DNA of 64,000 nucleotides from Neopestalotiopsis rosae. Taxonomy: Eukaryota; Ascomycota; Sordariomycetes; Amphisphaeriales; Sporocadaceae. Location: contig JALGAS010000001.1 in the NCBI GenBank assembly GCA_023078685.1, positions 7,750,001 through 7,814,000 on the forward strand. Reading direction: 5' to 3'. Both the position numbers and the translations under genes were made by a program. Within the stretch, counting starts at the first letter, position 1; every line of letters starts with the position of its first letter. The notes under the pieces were generated by a model. It did no database searches and was not told the DNA's origin. It was given only the letters and a program-made list of their open reading frames with translations. Shown piece after piece: positions 1-11,857 of the stretch.

Positions 1-510
1 CCTTAATATCACTGAGCAGGCACTGTATGTTTGATCTCCGAGCCATAAACGCACTGCCTCCGTTACCGTGACAATACGGCTCAATGATCACATATGTCGG
101 AAAGCAAACGAGCGTTTGTACGGAGACGAATTCCCGTGAAGAACTGACAAACAAACTATGAGTAATTACAGCTGATTGCCTTATTTGACTCACTACGTCA
201 ACCGACCCCAGCCCCAGAAAATGGCACCATTCGCAAACACTTGAACTCCAGAAAATATCGCTATTCCGTAAAGTCTTCGGACTGACCGTCTTTAATAACG
301 TAGCAAACAAAACACAAATCCTCTGGATATAAATATCTGGCTTTTCCCAAAGACCTTTCGAACCCTTTCTTCTTCTTTTTCTTCCCCCTATCACAAAACC
401 TTCTGATTATTTGTTCAATTGATCAAACGCTCAGAATTTTAAGCTTCACCTGTGATCATCAATCGTCACAAATCAAGTCCAACAGACAGAAAAAAACTGA
501 AGCGAGCATA
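1..510. other. intergenic; promoter and leader of first gene
   Basis: No coding frame is supported here. The segment ends in a typical fungal promoter/leader for the gene starting at 511: a TATA-like element (tataaatat) at about 327-336, followed by a strongly pyrimidine-rich stretch at about 360-390 of the kind that marks transcription starts in filamentous fungi. Confidence 0.5.
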
Positions 511-1419
511 ATGTGCTCCATCGTCAACCTCTCACTTACCATTCTCAGCCTGCTCACTGTGGTCTACGCCCGAGCTCTCGGCGAGAATTGGGACACGGAC
601 ACATCGTCTCGACGCAACATGACGACCATCAGGTAAGTTGTTATTTCATCCTACAGTTCATATTTGATAGTCTATGGACTAATTGAGCGAGCAGCTTGTC
701 GGCAAGAGACAACATGAACTGCACCTGCCACAATGGAACCTTTCACGAGGAACCAGTGGACGACTATGACAACTTGATGCTTGAGCTAGTTCCCTTGTGG
801 ATAATTTTGACGCTCTCCATCCCATTCATCATTGTTCTTCTCTTCGCTGTACTCTGCACCAACTGGCTGCGCTGTGGTCCCCTGTTGTACCGAAGCCGTT
901 ACTGCATCGTCAAGGACAAAACCAAAGAGGCAGAGTCTGTAGACCTTGATGCAACGGATGCTGACCGTCGCGCGTTCGAGAACTTCAAGGTATGTAGAGC
1001 AATGCTTCCCGGGCGGCTCGTGAGTTCTCTATGAGACTTTTGCTAATTGGAATGTTTTAAAGCGGGTGAACAACATTGGCCTCCATCTCTCAAGTTCAGA
1101 GACGCTCATCTGAATCAATCAAAGAACCAGGAGCACAAAGGTAAGGCTATACCGCTTGATCGCGCATTTCAAAATGGCTAACTCATGAATTCAAGCTTCG
1201 TGTCAACAACCAAGGGCTGGGTGGGAAGTTATCATTGATTAGCTGACTGGACCTGTAAAGACTGATTATAGGTGGACTGGACCTGTCATGAACGAAGAAT
1301 GGCTGTCAGCATGGATTGATTTTGCCCAGGATGAGTATAAGATCGAGAGATTGCACTCGATGCAGAAGCAAGGGCGTCCACAAGCCGTCATGCAGGACCT
1401 CAAAAAGTCTGAGAGGTAG
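511..1419 (+). CDS. small single-pass membrane protein, unknown function
   Basis: I do not recognise this family. Best model is four exons, 511-632, 695-989, 1100-1140 and 1272-1419 (201 aa), all joined by GT-AG introns that keep frame. Residues 1-20 form a hydrophobic signal peptide ending near VYARA. A short extracellular part with Cys residues (NCTCHNGT) follows. A strong transmembrane helix (LVPLWIILTLSIPFIIVLLF, about residues 70-90) comes next, then a cytosolic tail rich in charged residues with a conserved-looking WTGPVMNEEW segment. The topology suggests a type I plasma-membrane or endomembrane protein. The third exon is short, and another acceptor at 1062 would end the protein at 1113, so the C-terminal half is less certain. 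It stands alone, convergent with the MFS gene downstream. Confidence 0.55.
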
Positions 1420-1737
1420 CGCGAGGGACGGATTTGAGAAATGACCGCGAGCTTCTGAATGCCTGGGAGCCGATGATCAAACAGTGATACCCAATTAATA
1501 CACGTGGTTTTGACTTTTGATGAAAACTATAAATATGTTTTCTTACTAAACTCTGCTCCAGTGGCGGTCTTCAAATTTATTTCCTTCGTCGTTGAGATGA
1601 ACACTACCAGTACATGCGGAAGAATATTTGATACTAATTCTGCACGGGCTCAAATTTGAAGACCATGGAGTGGGCCACTTCTCTAGAGATTCACTTTTTC
1701 ACCGGTGCCATCTTTTAGTCTTCAAACTAGCCACGAT

Positions 1738-3628
1738 CTATGCTACATTCTCATTACACAACTCTTCGTCGTCTTCCTTCTTCTCGCCAACTGGCAAGAG
1801 CCAGACAATACAGGTAGACAGAGCAATCATGGCGGCAGCGCATAGAAAGGGAAGACCGATCAAGTCCCCGCCAATCTCGAAGCCGCGACGAAGTGATGAG
1901 AAGAGTGCCGGTGCTCCGGCCATCAAGCCAAGCATTTCGAGTATCCCGAGCAACGAATTCATAGTCCCGAGGTGTCGATGTTCAACCATGTTGCTCAATA
2001 GACTGCGAAGGACGGCCGTCATACCGCCGTGGATGGCAAAAGTGACGAGACCTGGAGAGCAATTAGTAAAGACGCATATCCATTCGAGAGATTGGGACAA
2101 GTCATACCCAAAATCAGAATCTCTGGTGTTGACGCCAAAGCAATCAACAGAGCTCCCAACACACCCGCCAGACCCGTTATACGAGCGATCCAGACGTCTC
2201 TCTGTATGACCGAGACTTTGAATCTCTTGGTCAGCAATTGGGTCATAGCTGGAAGAATTAGTATCAGCACCACTAGGCTGACAATGCTACGAGTCGTCAG
2301 GAGAAACGAAGCCTGCGCATTGAGGTCAGCATGCGTGCGCACTGGGGCATATGAGAATTGTCATACTTTACTCCAGCTCCAGTTGTATCGCTTTGTCGCG
2401 TATTGTAGCAGCATAACCTGAACAACTTTGCTAACTGCAACGAATACATAACAGAACATGAAGATGATAACTAGTCCATGACCACTGAGAAAGGAGCGAA
2501 TCTCCCTCCCGCCTTCGCGCAACTGTCGGATCGATCCTTGCAAAATTGATTCATTCGCGGTGGGGATATCATTTGAGTCGTCCACGTCTTCATCGAGTGC
2601 TGCCTTGCTGAGGTGCAAGGTATCAGGAAGGAGAAAAGTGGTTGCGGTAGCGAGCACGTAAAAGACGGATGCTAGTGCGAGTAGTCCCCAGACACTTTTC
2701 AACAGAACCAGACCTGCAAGCGGTCCCGAAGCGACTTCTGAGAGAATGAATAGAGCAGCAAGCTGAAAGAAGATCGGGGCCCTGGTCTGAATGTTAATTT
2801 TAATCATAAGGTGCCCATATGAAGTAGACGGACCTTGCGCTAACAGAGGTTATGTCTGCGATTGTAGTATACAGCATTGCTGTGAGCACTGCTGGCCCGC
2901 CGCCCAGAAACATGAACATGGGCGACACTAGGACTAACTCGACTGGGAAGAAGTCAAAATAGACTATCGCATCTTGTTAATGGAGACACTTTGCGACCGC
3001 GGAGTCAAAACTGATGATGATGGTACTTACGAACCATGAGCTGGAATGCGAGTCCGAGTGTAATTCCACTGAATGCTAGCGAAAGGACACGATGTCGGCC
3101 CCATTTGTTCGATAGAACGCCATAAGGAATCGTGGCGACCAAACCTAGCAGAGTGAAGGGTCAGCACAAATAGAATTGCCAGCCTCTGGGCAGCTTGAGT
3201 CCAAGAAGCCTCGATTAATCATGACTTTTAAGCCGAATCATCTGTCGCTTTGCTGCCTCATTATGGGACCTGATCATTCGAAGGTGCAATAACATACTGG
3301 GGATGCAATCTATAGTGGTCCTCCACCCTTGGAGGTCTGCAAGTTGTCCCTGCACATCGGGTGCCTTACAGTCGCGATCAAACGGGTCTATGTTGGAGTA
3401 TACCGTGTCGCAGATCTTTTGCTCTAGGGCTGCCGTTTGCCCAGGAATAAATAAACCAGCTCCAAACTCTAGGAAAAAGAACATGGCAAAGGTGACTATA
3501 ATAACCCGGCGGCGATGGTTGTCTGCTCCGGGGCGCTCGTGGCGCTCATGGCGCTCATCGAGCAGAGGACTGCCCTCCGTCGTGCCCGCCCCGCCATTTG
3601 GCTCGCGGTGAGTATCATCGTGATTCAT
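1738..3628 (-). CDS. major facilitator superfamily transporter
   Basis: Secondary transporter of the MFS, probably plasma membrane; substrate unknown. Six exons on the minus strand (3628-3298, 3144-3031, 2963-2839, 2786-2367, 2312-2108, 2051-1738) give 502 aa. A hydrophilic N-terminus with short RHE repeats precedes TM1 (VIIVTFAMFFFLEFGAGLF). Residues TIPYGVLSNKWGRHRV match the loop 2-3 signature of MFS proteins, and the IADITSVSTRAPIFF segment matches the conserved stretch before TM5. About 11-12 hydrophobic segments are visible, with a long charged central loop (DEDVDDSND). The third intron (2838-2787) keeps frame only with a GC donor (GCAAGG); a nearby GTCCGT donor would shift frame. The gene diverges from the P450 at 4948, and the pair may share a promoter region. 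Confidence 0.88.
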
Positions 3629-4947
3629 ACCAGTGGTCTAGGCAGGCGGATTTGAAGTGGAATGGAGCCGTCGAGATGGATGACAGACGGTATCAGAAGA
3701 TTGATTCCTGAAATGAGCGATATAGTCACAATGTATTGAAAGAGTGAGTAGACTTGAGATTTGCCAAGTTATTGCCAATGAAGAGCGTGTGGGGGCGGCC
3801 TACGACTAAAGATTCAGAAATAGGCGGGCCCTGGTAATGCGAGATGGTGCGCAGCATTCAGTGGTGACAGGCCCCTGCGTATCCGTCCTAGTGTTCCATC
3901 GCGTACGTAGCGTCTCACGGTCGCCCAATCATGTACGGCGCATTTCCTATAGAGATGGTCTATTTGGCAGCGCATCATGGAGACAAATTTGTGTCTTGCG
4001 ATGCGACGCAGTGGTGCTTTTGCCAAATACCCCGGGGCAGCATATTGAAGTTGAGGAACAAATGGCCATTCTGTTCACAAATTCCACGAAATCCTGCAAT
4101 GATACAGGCGACTAATACATGTTCGCAAAATAGACTCGCTCATTTGTGAAGACTGGCCTTTACATTTGCAACGGCCAATGGGCAAGAGTCTGCGGTCGAG
4201 TTCGATCTTACAGTCCTGTCGCTGCGATCAGTACTTTGTTTGGAACGAGGATGCAGACTATGATCATACGCACTACCCTCTTGTTCGTGCATTCAACTCA
4301 TTGCTGCGTATTATAGTTGGACTGGTTGATGCTGTGGCTACATAGTCGTTGCTTGCTTTGTATCGGATCTTTGATAATCTTCAGACACATTCGCAATTGT
4401 ATCCGAGAATCTCGGATTTGGACCGGAGTTGATGTTTGATAGCTTCCCGAGTTCTTACCTTCCTCCAAGTTATGTCCTATCTGTGGGAAGAAGTATTGTT
4501 TCCGGACAGCTTATGCCATCCGTGAAATTTGAAGGATTTTTAATTCGGAGGCGGGCCCGGCCCGTGGTGAACCATTGACCATACGGTGCGATTGATGGCC
4601 CGGCGGATGCAGAGCTGCGGCGCATGACGGGATCAAAGTACGGCTACTCGATTGCGAATGTAGATATGGGTATTGCAGGGACACACTGCATCATGTCTCC
4701 GCTGGTAATGGCACCATATTGGGAGGTCTTGCAGTGATGATTGGGCGGATAGCAGCTGCACGCGTTGCTGTTCATGCAAGACTTCTCAATATGGGAGACC
4801 TTGGCCGGGGTAGTGGTGGGACCCGGCAGGCCGGATCCTGTCCCGCTGGATTCAATATATACTGACCCGGTCACCCAAGTCGCAGGCATTTAAGGTGAAA
4901 TACTTGTCTCTTGGATCTTCAGCTCGCAACTGTTCTCGCGGCGCACC
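3629..4947. promoter_or_regulatory. divergent intergenic region between MFS and P450
   Basis: 1.3 kb without a credible coding frame, lying head-to-head between the transporter and the P450. A TATA-like stretch (atatatact) sits near 4854-4862, about 90 bp upstream of the P450 start, and the P450 ATG has a good context (gcaccATG). No known operator could be assigned by eye. Confidence 0.5.
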
Positions 4948-6898
4948 ATGCCCTCCCTTCCCCTCCAAGCCCGCCTGGCGGACGTCGCGACGCCAGAAGG
5001 CCTTCTCAAAGCGTTGTCTACCTCGGCCATCGTCTTGGTTATATTTAACCTGCTGAAGGCTCTCTACAACGTGTCTCCTTTTCACCCGCTGTATCACATT
5101 CCTGGGCCAAAGCTAGCGGCTGCTTCGTACCTCAAAGAGTTCTACCACGATGTCGTCCTGCACGGAAGATACACGCACGAGATTCGCGACATGCACAAAC
5201 GCTATGGTAAAGCGTGCACTTTCCACTGCTGATACGTACTCATGAACTTGCTGATCATGATCTGACTTAAATATGTGAAAAGGTCCGATTGTACGAATCA
5301 ATCCCGACGAAGTTCACTGTAATGACCCAGGCTTTGTTGACGAAATCTACGCCGTAGGTGGACGGAAACGAGATAAGCCGATCCATCAAGTCAACATGAC
5401 CGTGTTAGCCAAGCCTTGAGGTGTAATAGCGCAAGTCTGCGAACAATGTGCATGCTAACCAGAGACGGGTGTGAATAGTATCCGCCACTCAGGATTTGGA
5501 ACAGTAGACCATGACCTACACCGCACCCGTCGGTCCTCGGTCGCCAAGTTCTTCTCGCGGGGCATGATTGCACGGCTCGAAGGGGATATTAACGCCATGA
5601 CGCAGAAAATGTGCGACAAAATCCTCGCCCAGGGAGCTTCTGGTGCGCCTTTTGATGTCGCCGCGGCTTGTAGTAACCTCACCACCGACGTGATTTCCGG
5701 TTACTGCTTTGGTGAGACTTTCGGCTTGCTCGACCGGCCGGGGCGGAAACCGAACTTTCGTGACCCTACCATGGCGACGCTGAGGTACATGTTCATGTTT
5801 AGGTTCTGGCCTTTCTGAAAAGCCTTACCAAGGTTGGCGTATGGTGAGTACCCTGGGCTTGAGCGGGTTTGAGATGCTTCGTGCTCATCGATGCTTTAGG
5901 TTCGTCGATATGCTGCCAGAGGAGACCGCTCTCCTTGTGCGCACAATGCAAATTGACATTCAAGACAAGGTGAAAAAAGCGATTGACGACTGGCATGCTG
6001 GTATCGTGTACGAGAGACCGACGATAGTGGGAGCAATCATGGAGTCGGATCTGAGCGCAGAGGAGAAGAAGCCCGAGAGGGTGGCCGATGATGCCTTGGC
6101 TGTCGTGGGCGCAGGCACAGAAACGACAGCTTGGGCGCTGGCGGTGATGACTTATCATTTAAAGACGAGGCCTGAAGTCCTGGACAAGCTGACTAGAGAG
6201 ATCCAAGAAGTAGTGCACGATTCGAGGCGTAAGTATTACTGCGAAATGTCATCCGCTTCACTTTTTGGGAATGCAGAGGTTCAATCGAAGAGTCATTTGT
6301 TAACATTAACTCGCTTTTGGCAGGACTACCCTCCTGGACAGTATTGGAGAAGCTTCCATACCTCTCTGCTGTCATTCAAGAAGGCCTCAGACTTTCGCTC
6401 GGTGTATCGGGACGGACGGCCAGAGTGCCGACCGAGGAGTCCCTCTTATATCGTGGTAAATGGCAAGGAAAAGAAGTATGCTACAATCTTCCCAAAGGAT
6501 ACGCCATTGGCATGACGTCGGCAATCACTCACTACGACGAGGCCGTCTTCGAAGACCCCATGAAGTTCAATCCGGACCGATGGCTTCGCCCGGAACAGAA
6601 AAAGGCGCTTGACTCTGGTATGCTCATGTTCTCAAAAGGTAGTCGAGCGTGTCTGGGAATGAAGTAAGTGTTTCCTGTCCATCATTACTCAAGTTTTGCA
6701 CCCAGTAAATGCCTGACCATTGATAGCCTTGCCTTGTGTGAGCTGCACCTTGCACTGGCTGCACTAACGCTTAGAGTCCTACCGCATATACAGCTGTGTG
6801 AAACGACGGAAGAGGACATTCGCTACGACTACGACATGTTGATACCTATGCCGAAGGTGGGCACCAATGGGGTTCGGGCGATTCTCGTTACTGGGTGA
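4948..6898 (+). CDS. cytochrome P450 monooxygenase, apparent frameshift
   Basis: Haem-thiolate monooxygenase anchored in the ER membrane. Exons 4948-5206, 5283-5401, about 5465-5843, 5900-6228, 6324-6663 and 6727-6898. N-terminal hydrophobic anchor ([19 protein letters not shown]), proline hinge (HIPGPKLA), HRTRR in helix [10 protein letters not shown] in helix I, EGLR as the ExxR, FNPDRW, and the haem ligand in [11 protein letters not shown]. Total size is normal for the superfamily (about 530 aa). Two features disturb the frame. An in-frame TGA at 5816-5818 interrupts a region that looks conserved, and the next intron then has the wrong phase; one missing base near 5812-5816 explains both. 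The second intron (5402-5464) has a weak GTGTTA donor. It could be a recent pseudogene, an assembly error, or use an unusual longer intron (5785-5899) that would skip this segment. Confidence 0.8.
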
Positions 6899-7223
6899 CG
6901 ATCAGATAGAAGGCTCAACAGGCCTTGATAAATGAACGATTTGGCATGGGACTTGCGCCATTTCAATAACACATCAAGTAGGTATTCATCGCTAAAGCTG
7001 ATTATATAATTTACGTCAATCAAACATGCATGGCTTTTCCCCTATAGCCTGGTATTATTCCACCCCCCTCATTTGAAAATAAAAAGTCTTTGCGCTCCAC
7101 GACGATCTCATAAATCCCCCGAAATGATCAAATCTTGAGGTTGGAGCAAGTCATGTCTCCCTTTTTAAGATGTCTCAGCGTAAGGACATAGTTTGAAACG
7201 TGTCATCCGAGTTTGGCGTCTGA
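6899..7223. other. convergent intergenic spacer
   Basis: Short AT-rich spacer between the 3' ends of the P450 and the minus-strand membrane protein. It presumably holds both 3' UTRs; nothing else was seen. Confidence 0.5.
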
Positions 7224-8180
7224 TCAAAGTCTATCGCCTGGTCCTGGCGTGTACAGTTCGTAATGCTGTTGTGTCTGCGGGTGTCCCGGATCGGGCGAAT
7301 ACATTTCATAATGCGGCGTGTTTGGCGTCTCGACCATGCTGCTGTAGAGTTCGGACCTATTTTCCGTCATGGTCGAGCCGGCATAGGATCCGTCGGTCAC
7401 GCCGCCGCCGCCGCTGCCATAGACTGCCGGCTTTGCCTTTCCTGCCGCAATGGCCGCGTCGTTGTGGTATCCACCTTCGCCGGCGGGCATCTCGGAGGGT
7501 TGACCGCCATTCGCGCCGACGGCCTGACGCGCCTTGCGGCGTCGGTAGAAGAATAAAAAGGCGGCAATGAGTCCCAATATCACGGCGACGGGGATGGCGA
7601 CACCAATGCCAATCTTGGCGCTGGTCGACAGGCCGCTCGAGGAGCTCGACGAGGATGGGGTCGATGTACCAGTGACATCAGGATCACTGGTCGTGGTAGC
7701 AGTCGAAGACACGGATATGGTGCCGGTGGTCGCGGTAGAGCCTGCGGAAGTGGTGGTGGCGTCGTCGGTGCTTGACCCCGAGATGTTGAAGTAATGCGAT
7801 GTGGCCTGGACTGGCGAACTGCCCTCCTTGTAGGTGGCCAGCATAAAGACATTTGACGTGCTCAGTTTTATACTATCATCGAGCGTTACTCGCCATGAAT
7901 AGTCGGTGCGATTTATTACGCTTTCTACAGAGACGTGTCAGTCGCTTGGATACGGCCATTAAATGAGAGGAAATGGGGCCGACGAACGTAGAATATACTG
8001 GTAGGTATTGGTGGCATTGCCATCGACCGTCTCGGCTTGGTACAGTCTGATGGAAAATGCCGTATCCGTGGGCGCGTCCCATACAAGATTGACAATGGTG
8101 TTTTCCACAAATACCGAGTTCTCGCTGAAATCTCCCCAAGTTGCCATATCAGGCGGGTTCGACCAGCCCCATTTCGACAT
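7224..8180 (-). CDS. single-pass S/T-rich membrane protein (sensor-like)
   Basis: Two exons, 8180-7988 and 7924-7224, joined with a GTTCGT donor (297 aa). The N-terminal ~110 residues form a compact domain (WSNPPDMATWGDF... NLVWDAPTD... YSWRV) seen in many uncharacterised Pezizomycotina surface proteins. A Ser/Thr-rich stalk follows, then one transmembrane helix (IGIGVAIPVAVILGLIAAFLFF) and a basic stop-transfer (YRRRKAR). The cytosolic tail is Gly/Pro/Tyr-rich with repeated HYELYxP-type motifs near the end (HYEMYSPDPG, HYELYTPGPG). The architecture resembles Mid2/Wsc-like wall-stress sensors, but that role is inference. No classical signal peptide precedes the domain when starting at 8180; an in-frame TAG just upstream limits extension unless another exon exists. 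Confidence 0.75.
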
Positions 8181-10407
8181 GCTGAGTCTCTTGACTGCGA
8201 CGGCCCAGCCCGTCGTCTTCTACTGCCTTGATCCTTGGAGTGATGGAGGATATCGGAGAACGCGAGTATTTTATGAGGGGAAAGTGATGATCTCGCGCTG
8301 GTAGCACAACGATCAAGTATATTACGAAATCAGGATGATCTACCGCAAAAAGTTATGGAACAAATGGGGGAAAGAGGAAGAGGAAGAAAATAAAAATTGG
8401 AGGATAAGAATAGAACAGCAACAACCTTGTTTAGCATTAGAGAAACGGAGGCCGTGGGCAAGAGACAGAGCATTAGCTTACCGATGAGACTGGAAACCCG
8501 CCTTCAGATGCCCAGCTTGTCTGTAATTGGATCGTCATGTCTCCAGTATCTCGAAGGATTCAAGCCCATGCCACAATAAGATCCCATCGCCACACTAGGT
8601 CTAGCAGTGTCGAGCACTAGCAACAAGTTCGCTTAGATAGTGTGAAGGATAGGCCTGGTAAGGCAAGCGGCACAGCAGAAATAGTATAGATTTTCAGCGG
8701 AGCCTCAGGCTCCAGTGTCCAGTGCCAGTTGTGTAAAAGTGAGCTATGGTTGCGAAAAGAACCTGGTCCACAGTCCAAGATCAGCCCAGCGTGCTGGAGC
8801 TGCTGGTTGTTAGCAATCACCTCACGGGATGACACCATGGGACCAGAATGCCAAGGTGAGCGAAGGTCGGAAATGAAGAGCTCCCGAAGCCTAAAGCCTG
8901 AGAATGAGAGAGTATGTCCAGTTATGGACTCCTCTCCAGATAAGTGGCAATACCGCGGATGCGTTGCTGTTGTGTTCTCACAATTCTTCTGCTTCACCTA
9001 CTCATCTGAGGTCTGAACGACAATAAGTCCCAAGCTATGGCCAGAATGATGAAATCAAACACATCGCAGCATTTGGTCGGCTTAGACGTATGTCCAAGGC
9101 AGACAGCAGCCTGGCAGGGCAGCTATTTGGCAGCATAGCCTCTCTCCAGACTGTTCTTTGTTTCGACCTCATAGCGTCTTCCAATCCTCCCGGCGAAAAC
9201 CCGGCCTGCCCACCCAGGCAGCGGACCCTTAGCAATCCAATGACCAGGAAGAACTGCAGGCACTGCGCTGGCGTCCACAGGCAGTGAAATGGCTGTACTT
9301 CGTACATTAATACAGAATAATAGCGCAGCTGCAGGCAGGGTCAAGAAAGAGATTGTGGTGCCTTGCAGGGCCAAAGTCCATTGCAGGCAGCGGGCGGGGG
9401 GACTTGGGTTATGGGGGCCCACACGACTGCTTCATCTGAACTCTGAACCCATCTGAAAGAGGGGTGGGTGGGTTGAAGTGGTGATAAAGTTTTTTTTCCT
9501 CCCTCGCCCTCACATGCTTTCTTGCATATAACTTTGTTCCCGATCTGGATTCCCAGCACAGATTGAAGAGTGGCCCTCAAAATGCAAAATGCCGTTGGAC
9601 TATTGATCATTCCAATGCCTCATGTTGATTCATTGTTTAGGCATTCTACCAAGTGAGACCACTAAGTAAATAAGGGGTAGCTGATGGATCTTCTGGCGCT
9701 CACGCCAACGCCGATCCGTCCGTCGGTGCTGAACAAGCTTAACCTGCCTGTCATAGTAGACTTTTTTTGTGAAGATAAAATGGAGATTGGAGAGCAAATG
9801 GGCTTCTTCATTGGGTCAAACCGGTCGTCAGCGACAAGGAGTCTAAAGCCAATCGTTATTTTGGTCGAGCCAATCCAAACATTGGATTAAGTGGATCATA
9901 CTTGTCTTTATACCCAAAACGGACAGAGCTTTCATTGTTCTCACAGAGTCAGTGCCTGGAGTTCCAGTGATCCCTGGTCAGTCGTCTTGTCGTCCCATTG
10001 GCAGCAGTGGGCGTTCAGGACTTTGTGGCAACCAGATTCACTTGCCCTCTTCTCTCTTCGGTTGCATCTGTTGGTTGCCATCCCTCATGCCCCCTGGTCT
10101 CTCTATCGCTCGCTCACCCCACGCCCTAGTATCAGTGGTTCTTAATTACCTACTCTAAATAACCCCAAACACGGTGTTCCGATGCTGACGAGAAGGATCA
10201 TCTTTATTACTTTGTTGGTCGCACACGCGTTTTGATTTATTCTATACTCCTATAATCTCCATCTTTGCTTTGTTCAAACTTACTCCATGTTTTCATCGGC
10301 CATCTTATAATCACAGTCATTCCTTCTTTGCCAAAATCCAAGACACTTTCCCTTCGCGCCATTCCGGACGCTTCTTCGCTTCTTCTCTCCCTCTCTCCCT
10401 GTCTCCA
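8181..10407. other. 2.2 kb intergenic region
   Basis: No convincing gene: frames here are short, overlap on both strands and lack domain-like composition. A G-rich run with quadruplex potential lies at 9392-9417. The last ~150 bp is pyrimidine-rich and is the probable 5' UTR of the GT32 gene. Confidence 0.45.
9392..9417 (+). other. G-quadruplex-capable motif
   Basis: Four G runs (3, 6, 3 and 5 G) are separated by loops of 1, 4 and 4 nt on the plus strand, matching the standard quadruplex pattern. It is intergenic; a function is not implied by the sequence alone. Confidence 0.45.
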
Positions 10408-11505
10408 ATGGGACCCACCATATTTCGAAGTCCAACCGCAAGGAACACCTTTGTCTTTTGCGTTTTCCTTGGCTTAATATTTCACTTTCGCCTGTGGAAT
10501 CTGTATCCCAGCGATTATGTCGTAGAGCCTGTGCATGTGCCTGCGACGGGCGTGTCGCATGGAGGAGGCGGTGGCGGTGGTGCAGTAGTTGTCGGTGGCG
10601 GCAACGGTGATCCGGTGCACCTCGAACCACAGCACCAGCCGTCGCACACGGCGCAATCTTCGAAGCCGGAGCAGGAGCAGCAGCAGGAGCAGAAGCCCGT
10701 ACCTGAATCATTTCCGAAAAAGATCTGGTACAAGCTGGGCCCCAAGGGCCTATCCAACTACGCAAAGACGTGGACGGACTCGTGCATCAACCAAAATCCA
10801 GAGTACAGCGTCAACTTCATGACTGACGAGACGGCCGACGCCTTTGTCAATGAGCACTTTACGGCCTACCCAGACGTCCTGGCCGTGCACAATGCCCTGA
10901 CGATCCCCATCCTCAAAGCCGACATGGTGCGCTACATGCTCCTGTATGTCGAGGGCGGCGTGTGGTTCGACCTGGACGCGTCGTGCGAGGGAGTGCCCAT
11001 TGACGAGTGGGTGCCCGCGGAGCACGCTGCCGACGCCAGCCTGGTCGTCGGCTGGGAGTTTGACGGCGGCTACCACTTTGAGTTTGAGCGCCAGTTCGTC
11101 ACGTGGACGGTGCTGGCCAAGAGGAACGTGGAGCACCTGCTGGTCGTAGTCCGGGACATTGCCGCGTCGCTGCGCCGCCTGGCCGAGGCCAACTCAGTCG
11201 ACGTGGCTGGCCTCAATATGAGCATGATTGCAGACGTCATTGAGGCCACGGGCCCCAAGCGGTTCCACAAGAGTGTGGTCAGCAATCTCGAAAAGTCCGT
11301 CGCCCAGCCCATCAATTGGGAAGACTACCACGAGATTCTCGAGCCCAAGATGGCTGGAGATGTTCTAATCTTACCTGGATACTCATTGGCAGCATCTTAC
11401 AATGCTTACGAGCCGGAGGATCAAGACAGAGTAGGCCCATCTTTGGTGGTGCATCACTATGCTGGCACTTGGAAGAATGAGAAAGGAGGAGAAACGAAAG
11501 AATAG
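10408..11505 (+). CDS. GT32 family glycosyltransferase (OCH1-like mannosyltransferase)
   Basis: Type II Golgi glycosyltransferase of 365 aa, single exon. Start chosen at 10408 because it puts a signal anchor (NTFVFCVFLGLIFHF, about residues 13-29) at the N-terminus; the frame is open further upstream but without a good ATG. A Gly-rich linker (GGGGGGGAVVVGGGNG) and a Gln/Glu-rich segment form the stem. The catalytic domain begins at PKKIWYKLGPKG. It contains the GT32 signature LKADMVRYMLLYVEGGVW followed by the metal-binding DLD (D188-D190). Known family members transfer mannose or other hexoses in N-glycan or glycolipid synthesis; the exact acceptor is not deducible. Converges on the gene ending at 11858. 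Confidence 0.85.
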   Translation: MGPTIFRSPTARNTFVFCVFLGLIFHFRLWNLYPSDYVVEPVHVPATGVSHGGGGGGGAVVVGGGNGDPVHLEPQHQPSHTAQSSKPEQEQQQEQKPVPESFPKKIWYKLGPKGLSNYAKTWTDSCINQNPEYSVNFMTDETADAFVNEHFTAYPDVLAVHNALTIPILKADMVRYMLLYVEGGVWFDLDASCEGVPIDEWVPAEHAADASLVVGWEFDGGYHFEFERQFVTWTVLAKRNVEHLLVVVRDIAASLRRLAEANSVDVAGLNMSMIADVIEATGPKRFHKSVVSNLEKSVAQPINWEDYHEILEPKMAGDVLILPGYSLAASYNAYEPEDQDRVGPSLVVHHYAGTWKNEKGGETKE

Positions 11506-11857
11506 ATAAAGATACCCAAGTTAGAAGACATAGAAGCCAATGGCCTCTCAATATAAGGTTGCATTGCAACATAGCCCTGGTCACGCAATGATGTGACCTC
11601 GGTCCGTCCCGTGCTGAAACATTGACCTACCCATGCAGCCACAACGGGATACGTGCCTTGTGACTGCATTACAGGAAATGAGCTTTTAGGTGTCTTTGGG
11701 GTTATTTGTTCGATAACTTTATTTACCACCAAAAGTGATGCACTGACTGCTTCCATACATTTTCGAGAACGAGAAAAACGTCCATTCCAGGAATTGAATG
11801 TTAAACCGGTTAGGGGGAATGCGCCCGTCTCCACGGCCGTATGCCAGGTCATGCCGC
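11506..11857. other. convergent 3' spacer
   Basis: About 350 bp between two convergent stop codons. Only presumed 3' UTR sequence; no other feature seen. Confidence 0.5.
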
